In this document: positions 5,770-7,610 of the stretch, in pieces | Layout of the letters: each line of letters begins with the position of its first letter | How positions within the stretch are numbered: the first letter of the stretch is position 1 | From: Actinomycetota bacterium | GTDB lineage: Bacteria; Actinomycetota; Thermoleophilia; Solirubrobacterales; Thermoleophilaceae | DNA length: 7,610 nucleotides | Assembly (NCBI GenBank): GCA_005885165.1 | Contig: VAXR01000161.1 | Coordinates: 1-7,610 of the forward strand | Reading direction: 5' to 3' | Translations under genes and position numbers: made by a program | The notes under the pieces: generated by a model | The model's input: only the letters and a program-made list of their open reading frames with translations | Told to the model about the DNA's origin: nothing | The model's database searches: none

Positions 5770-7610
5770 CCGACCGCCGCCGCAACCGGACGGTCCTCGC
5801 GATCGTCGCCGCGCTCCTCGTGCTCGCGGCGCTGGTGATCGTCCCGGGGTCGCCGCTCTCGAAGAGCACCCGCCTCGGGCTCGACCTGCGCGGCGGCACC
5901 GAGCTCGTCTACCAGGCGCGACCGACGCCGAAGGTCCCCAAGGTCACGCCGCAGGCGCTCGACGACGCGATCAACACGATCCAGAAGCGCACCAACACGC
6001 TGGGCGTCTCCGAGCCCGAGATCCAGCGCGCGGGCGCGAACGAGATCGACATCGGCCTGCCGGGCGTGCAGTCGACGCGCGCCGAGCAGGAGGTCGGCAC
6101 CACCGCCCAGCTTCAGTTCTACGACTGGGAGCCGAACGTCTACGTCAACCTGAACGGCAAGTTCCAGACGCTGTTCTCGCTCGAGCAGTCGAACCCGCAG
6201 ATCATGCGCCAGGCGAACGCGATCGCACTGCCGCGGCTGCCGCTCCTGCAGGCGGTGACGCTCGCCGCGAAGCTCAAGCCGCGGGCGGACGCGAACGACA
6301 TCCCGCCGGGCGGTCCGTCGAAAGCGGTCGTCCAGCGCTTCCACGGCAACCAGCACCTGATCCAGCAGTTCTACGACCGCCAGAACGACACCGCCGGCGA
6401 CAAGTACTACCTGTTCGGGCCGGCGAGCAAGGGCGGGCAGCGGCAGCTCATCTCGCCCGGCGAGGCCGCGCTCGGCACCAAGAGCTTCTCCCAGGCCAAC
6501 GACGCGAGCGCCTACTACGGGAGCTGCCGCGAGATCTACCAGGACTTCCAGCAGACCCCGGCGGCGAAGCGGCAGAAGCCGGGGACCGGGAAGGTGGCGC
6601 ATCCCGCCAAGGGCACGGTGTGCCCGTCCACGCTGAAGGCGCTCGACGGCCACGGGCCGCCCCAGGGGAGCCTCGTGATCAAGGTCCCGCGCGGGATCGT
6701 GATCATCAAGGAGCAGGCGCCGCCGAAGCCCCCGAAGAACTTCGTGGCGGGCTACTACGTGCTCGAGGACGACTCCGAGCTGTCGGGCTCCGACATCAGG
6801 GACCCGAAGCAGGAGTTCGACCCGCGCACCTCCGAGCCGATCGTCACGTTCAACTTCACGGACAAGGGACGGAAGGCGTTCGCGCGGGCCACCAAGCGTG
6901 AAGCCAATCGCGGGCAGAACCTGATCGCCCCCGGCGTCCCCGCGCAGAACAAGTTCCAGAACTTCGGGATCTCGCTCGACAACCAGGTCGTGTCGCTGGC
7001 CAACGTCAGCTACGTCGAGAACCCGGACGGCATCTCGGGCGACACGGGGGCCGAGATCAACGGGATCGGCTCGATCACGCAGACGCAGGACCTGGCGAAC
7101 AACCTGCGGATCGGGGCCCTGCCGGTCTCGCTCAAGCTGATCTCGAAGACGCAGGTCTCGGCGACGCTCGGGAAGCAGGCGCTGCGCCAGGGCCTGCTGG
7201 CCGGGGCGGCCGGCCTGATCCTCACGCTCGGGTTCCTGCTCTTCTTCTACCGCTTCCTGGGCCTCGTGGCCGGCATGGCCCTACTCGCGTACGCGGCGCT
7301 CCTGTTCGCGGTCGTCAAGCTGATCCCGATCACGCTCACGCTGCCCGGGATCGCGGGCTTGATACTGACCCTGGGCGTCGCGGCCGACGCGAACATCGTC
7401 ATCTTCGAGCGAATAAAGGAGGAGGCGCGCGAGGGGCGCTCGATCCCGGCCGCGATCGCCGGCGGCTACTCGAAGGGCATCAGGACGATCGTCGACGCGA
7501 ACGTGGTGACGATCGGCGTCGCCTTCATCCTGTTCATGCTCGCCACCGCGGGCGTGAAGGGCTTCGCGTTCACGCTGGGCGTCGGTACGCTCGTCTCGCT
7601 GTTCACAGCC
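5766..7610 (+). CDS. secD: Protein translocase subunit SecD (3' end outside window)
   Basis: SecD, with SecF, uses the proton gradient to pull secreted proteins outward at the SecYEG channel. The frame from GTG 5766 is open for 615 codons to the window edge; perhaps 20-40 residues are missing. First membrane helix at about 9-27 after a basic RRRNR start, then LGLDLRGGTELVYQA (37-51), the invariant entry to the large extracytoplasmic domain (to about 470), with SGSDIRDPKQEF and the VTFNFTDKGRKAF stretch typical of SecD. The C-terminal helical bundle begins at about 476; GVAADANIVIFERIKEE (537-553) carries D541, matching the E. coli D519 region needed for function. The GYSKGIRTIVDANV loop follows. 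The extracytoplasmic domain contains the protein's only two cysteines (C254, C286). The GTG lies in the stop of the preceding zinc-ribbon gene (GTGA) and lacks its own strong ribosome-binding site. secF is expected next. Confidence 0.97.
   Translation, partial: MTDRRRNRTVLAIVAALLVLAALVIVPGSPLSKSTRLGLDLRGGTELVYQARPTPKVPKVTPQALDDAINTIQKRTNTLGVSEPEIQRAGANEIDIGLPGVQSTRAEQEVGTTAQLQFYDWEPNVYVNLNGKFQTLFSLEQSNPQIMRQANAIALPRLPLLQAVTLAAKLKPRADANDIPPGGPSKAVVQRFHGNQHLIQQFYDRQNDTAGDKYYLFGPASKGGQRQLISPGEAALGTKSFSQANDASAYYGSCREIYQDFQQTPAAKRQKPGTGKVAHPAKGTVCPSTLKALDGHGPPQGSLVIKVPRGIVIIKEQAPPKPPKNFVAGYYVLEDDSELSGSDIRDPKQEFDPRTSEPIVTFNFTDKGRKAFARATKREANRGQNLIAPGVPAQNKFQNFGISLDNQVVSLANVSYVENPDGISGDTGAEINGIGSITQTQDLANNLRIGALPVSLKLISKTQVSATLGKQALRQGLLAGAAGLILTLGFLLFFYRFLGLVAGMALLAYAALLFAVVKLIPITLTLPGIAGLILTLGVAADANIVIFERIKEEAREGRSIPAAIAGGYSKGIRTIVDANVVTIGVAFILFMLATAGVKGFAFTLGVGTLVSLFTA

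Overview
The window is very GC-rich, uses GTG starts freely and packs its genes with 4-nt GTGA/ATGA overlaps. The order yebC-ruvC-ruvA-ruvB followed by secD on the same strand, with a small zinc-ribbon/PAS protein directly before secD, suggests a deep-branching high-GC actinobacterium, most likely Thermoleophilia (Solirubrobacterales/Gaiellales). That placement is inference from gene order and composition, not a database match.

Layout. Left block (+ strand, 2-2802): the 3' part of yebC, then ruvC, ruvA and ruvB, the Holliday-junction processing set. ruvC and ruvA overlap by 4 nt, as do ruvA and ruvB. ruvB is broken near its 3' end: a conserved stretch of about 22 residues in the winged-helix domain is missing and the last 23 codons lie in another frame, consistent with a 65-nt deletion or an assembly error. 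A GC-rich hairpin (2811-2845) lies between ruvB and the convergent gene that follows.

Middle block (- strand, 5163 down to 2876): two translationally coupled genes that interrupt the housekeeping run. The first (3745-5163) encodes a polytopic O-antigen ligase/polymerase-type (Wzy_C) membrane enzyme. The second (2876-3748) encodes an unrecognised 290-residue protein with a cytoplasmic CxxC, two membrane segments, an internal twin-arginine-like third segment and a 16-cysteine exported tail. A recognisable -35/-10 promoter reading leftward lies at 5206-5234, within a cluster of three inverted repeats. This pair is the best candidate for something undescribed.

Right block (+ strand, 5317-7610): a small zinc-ribbon plus PAS-like protein, overlapping by 4 nt the start of secD, which runs off the window end. 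SecD (with SecF, presumably beyond the edge) is the proton-driven accessory subunit of the Sec translocon.

How the parts fit: the left block is DNA repair plus a ribosome-associated factor, the right block is protein export, and the middle block is a cell-envelope module with its own promoter, plausibly acquired as a unit. No tRNA, rRNA, CRISPR array, transposase or integrase was seen.
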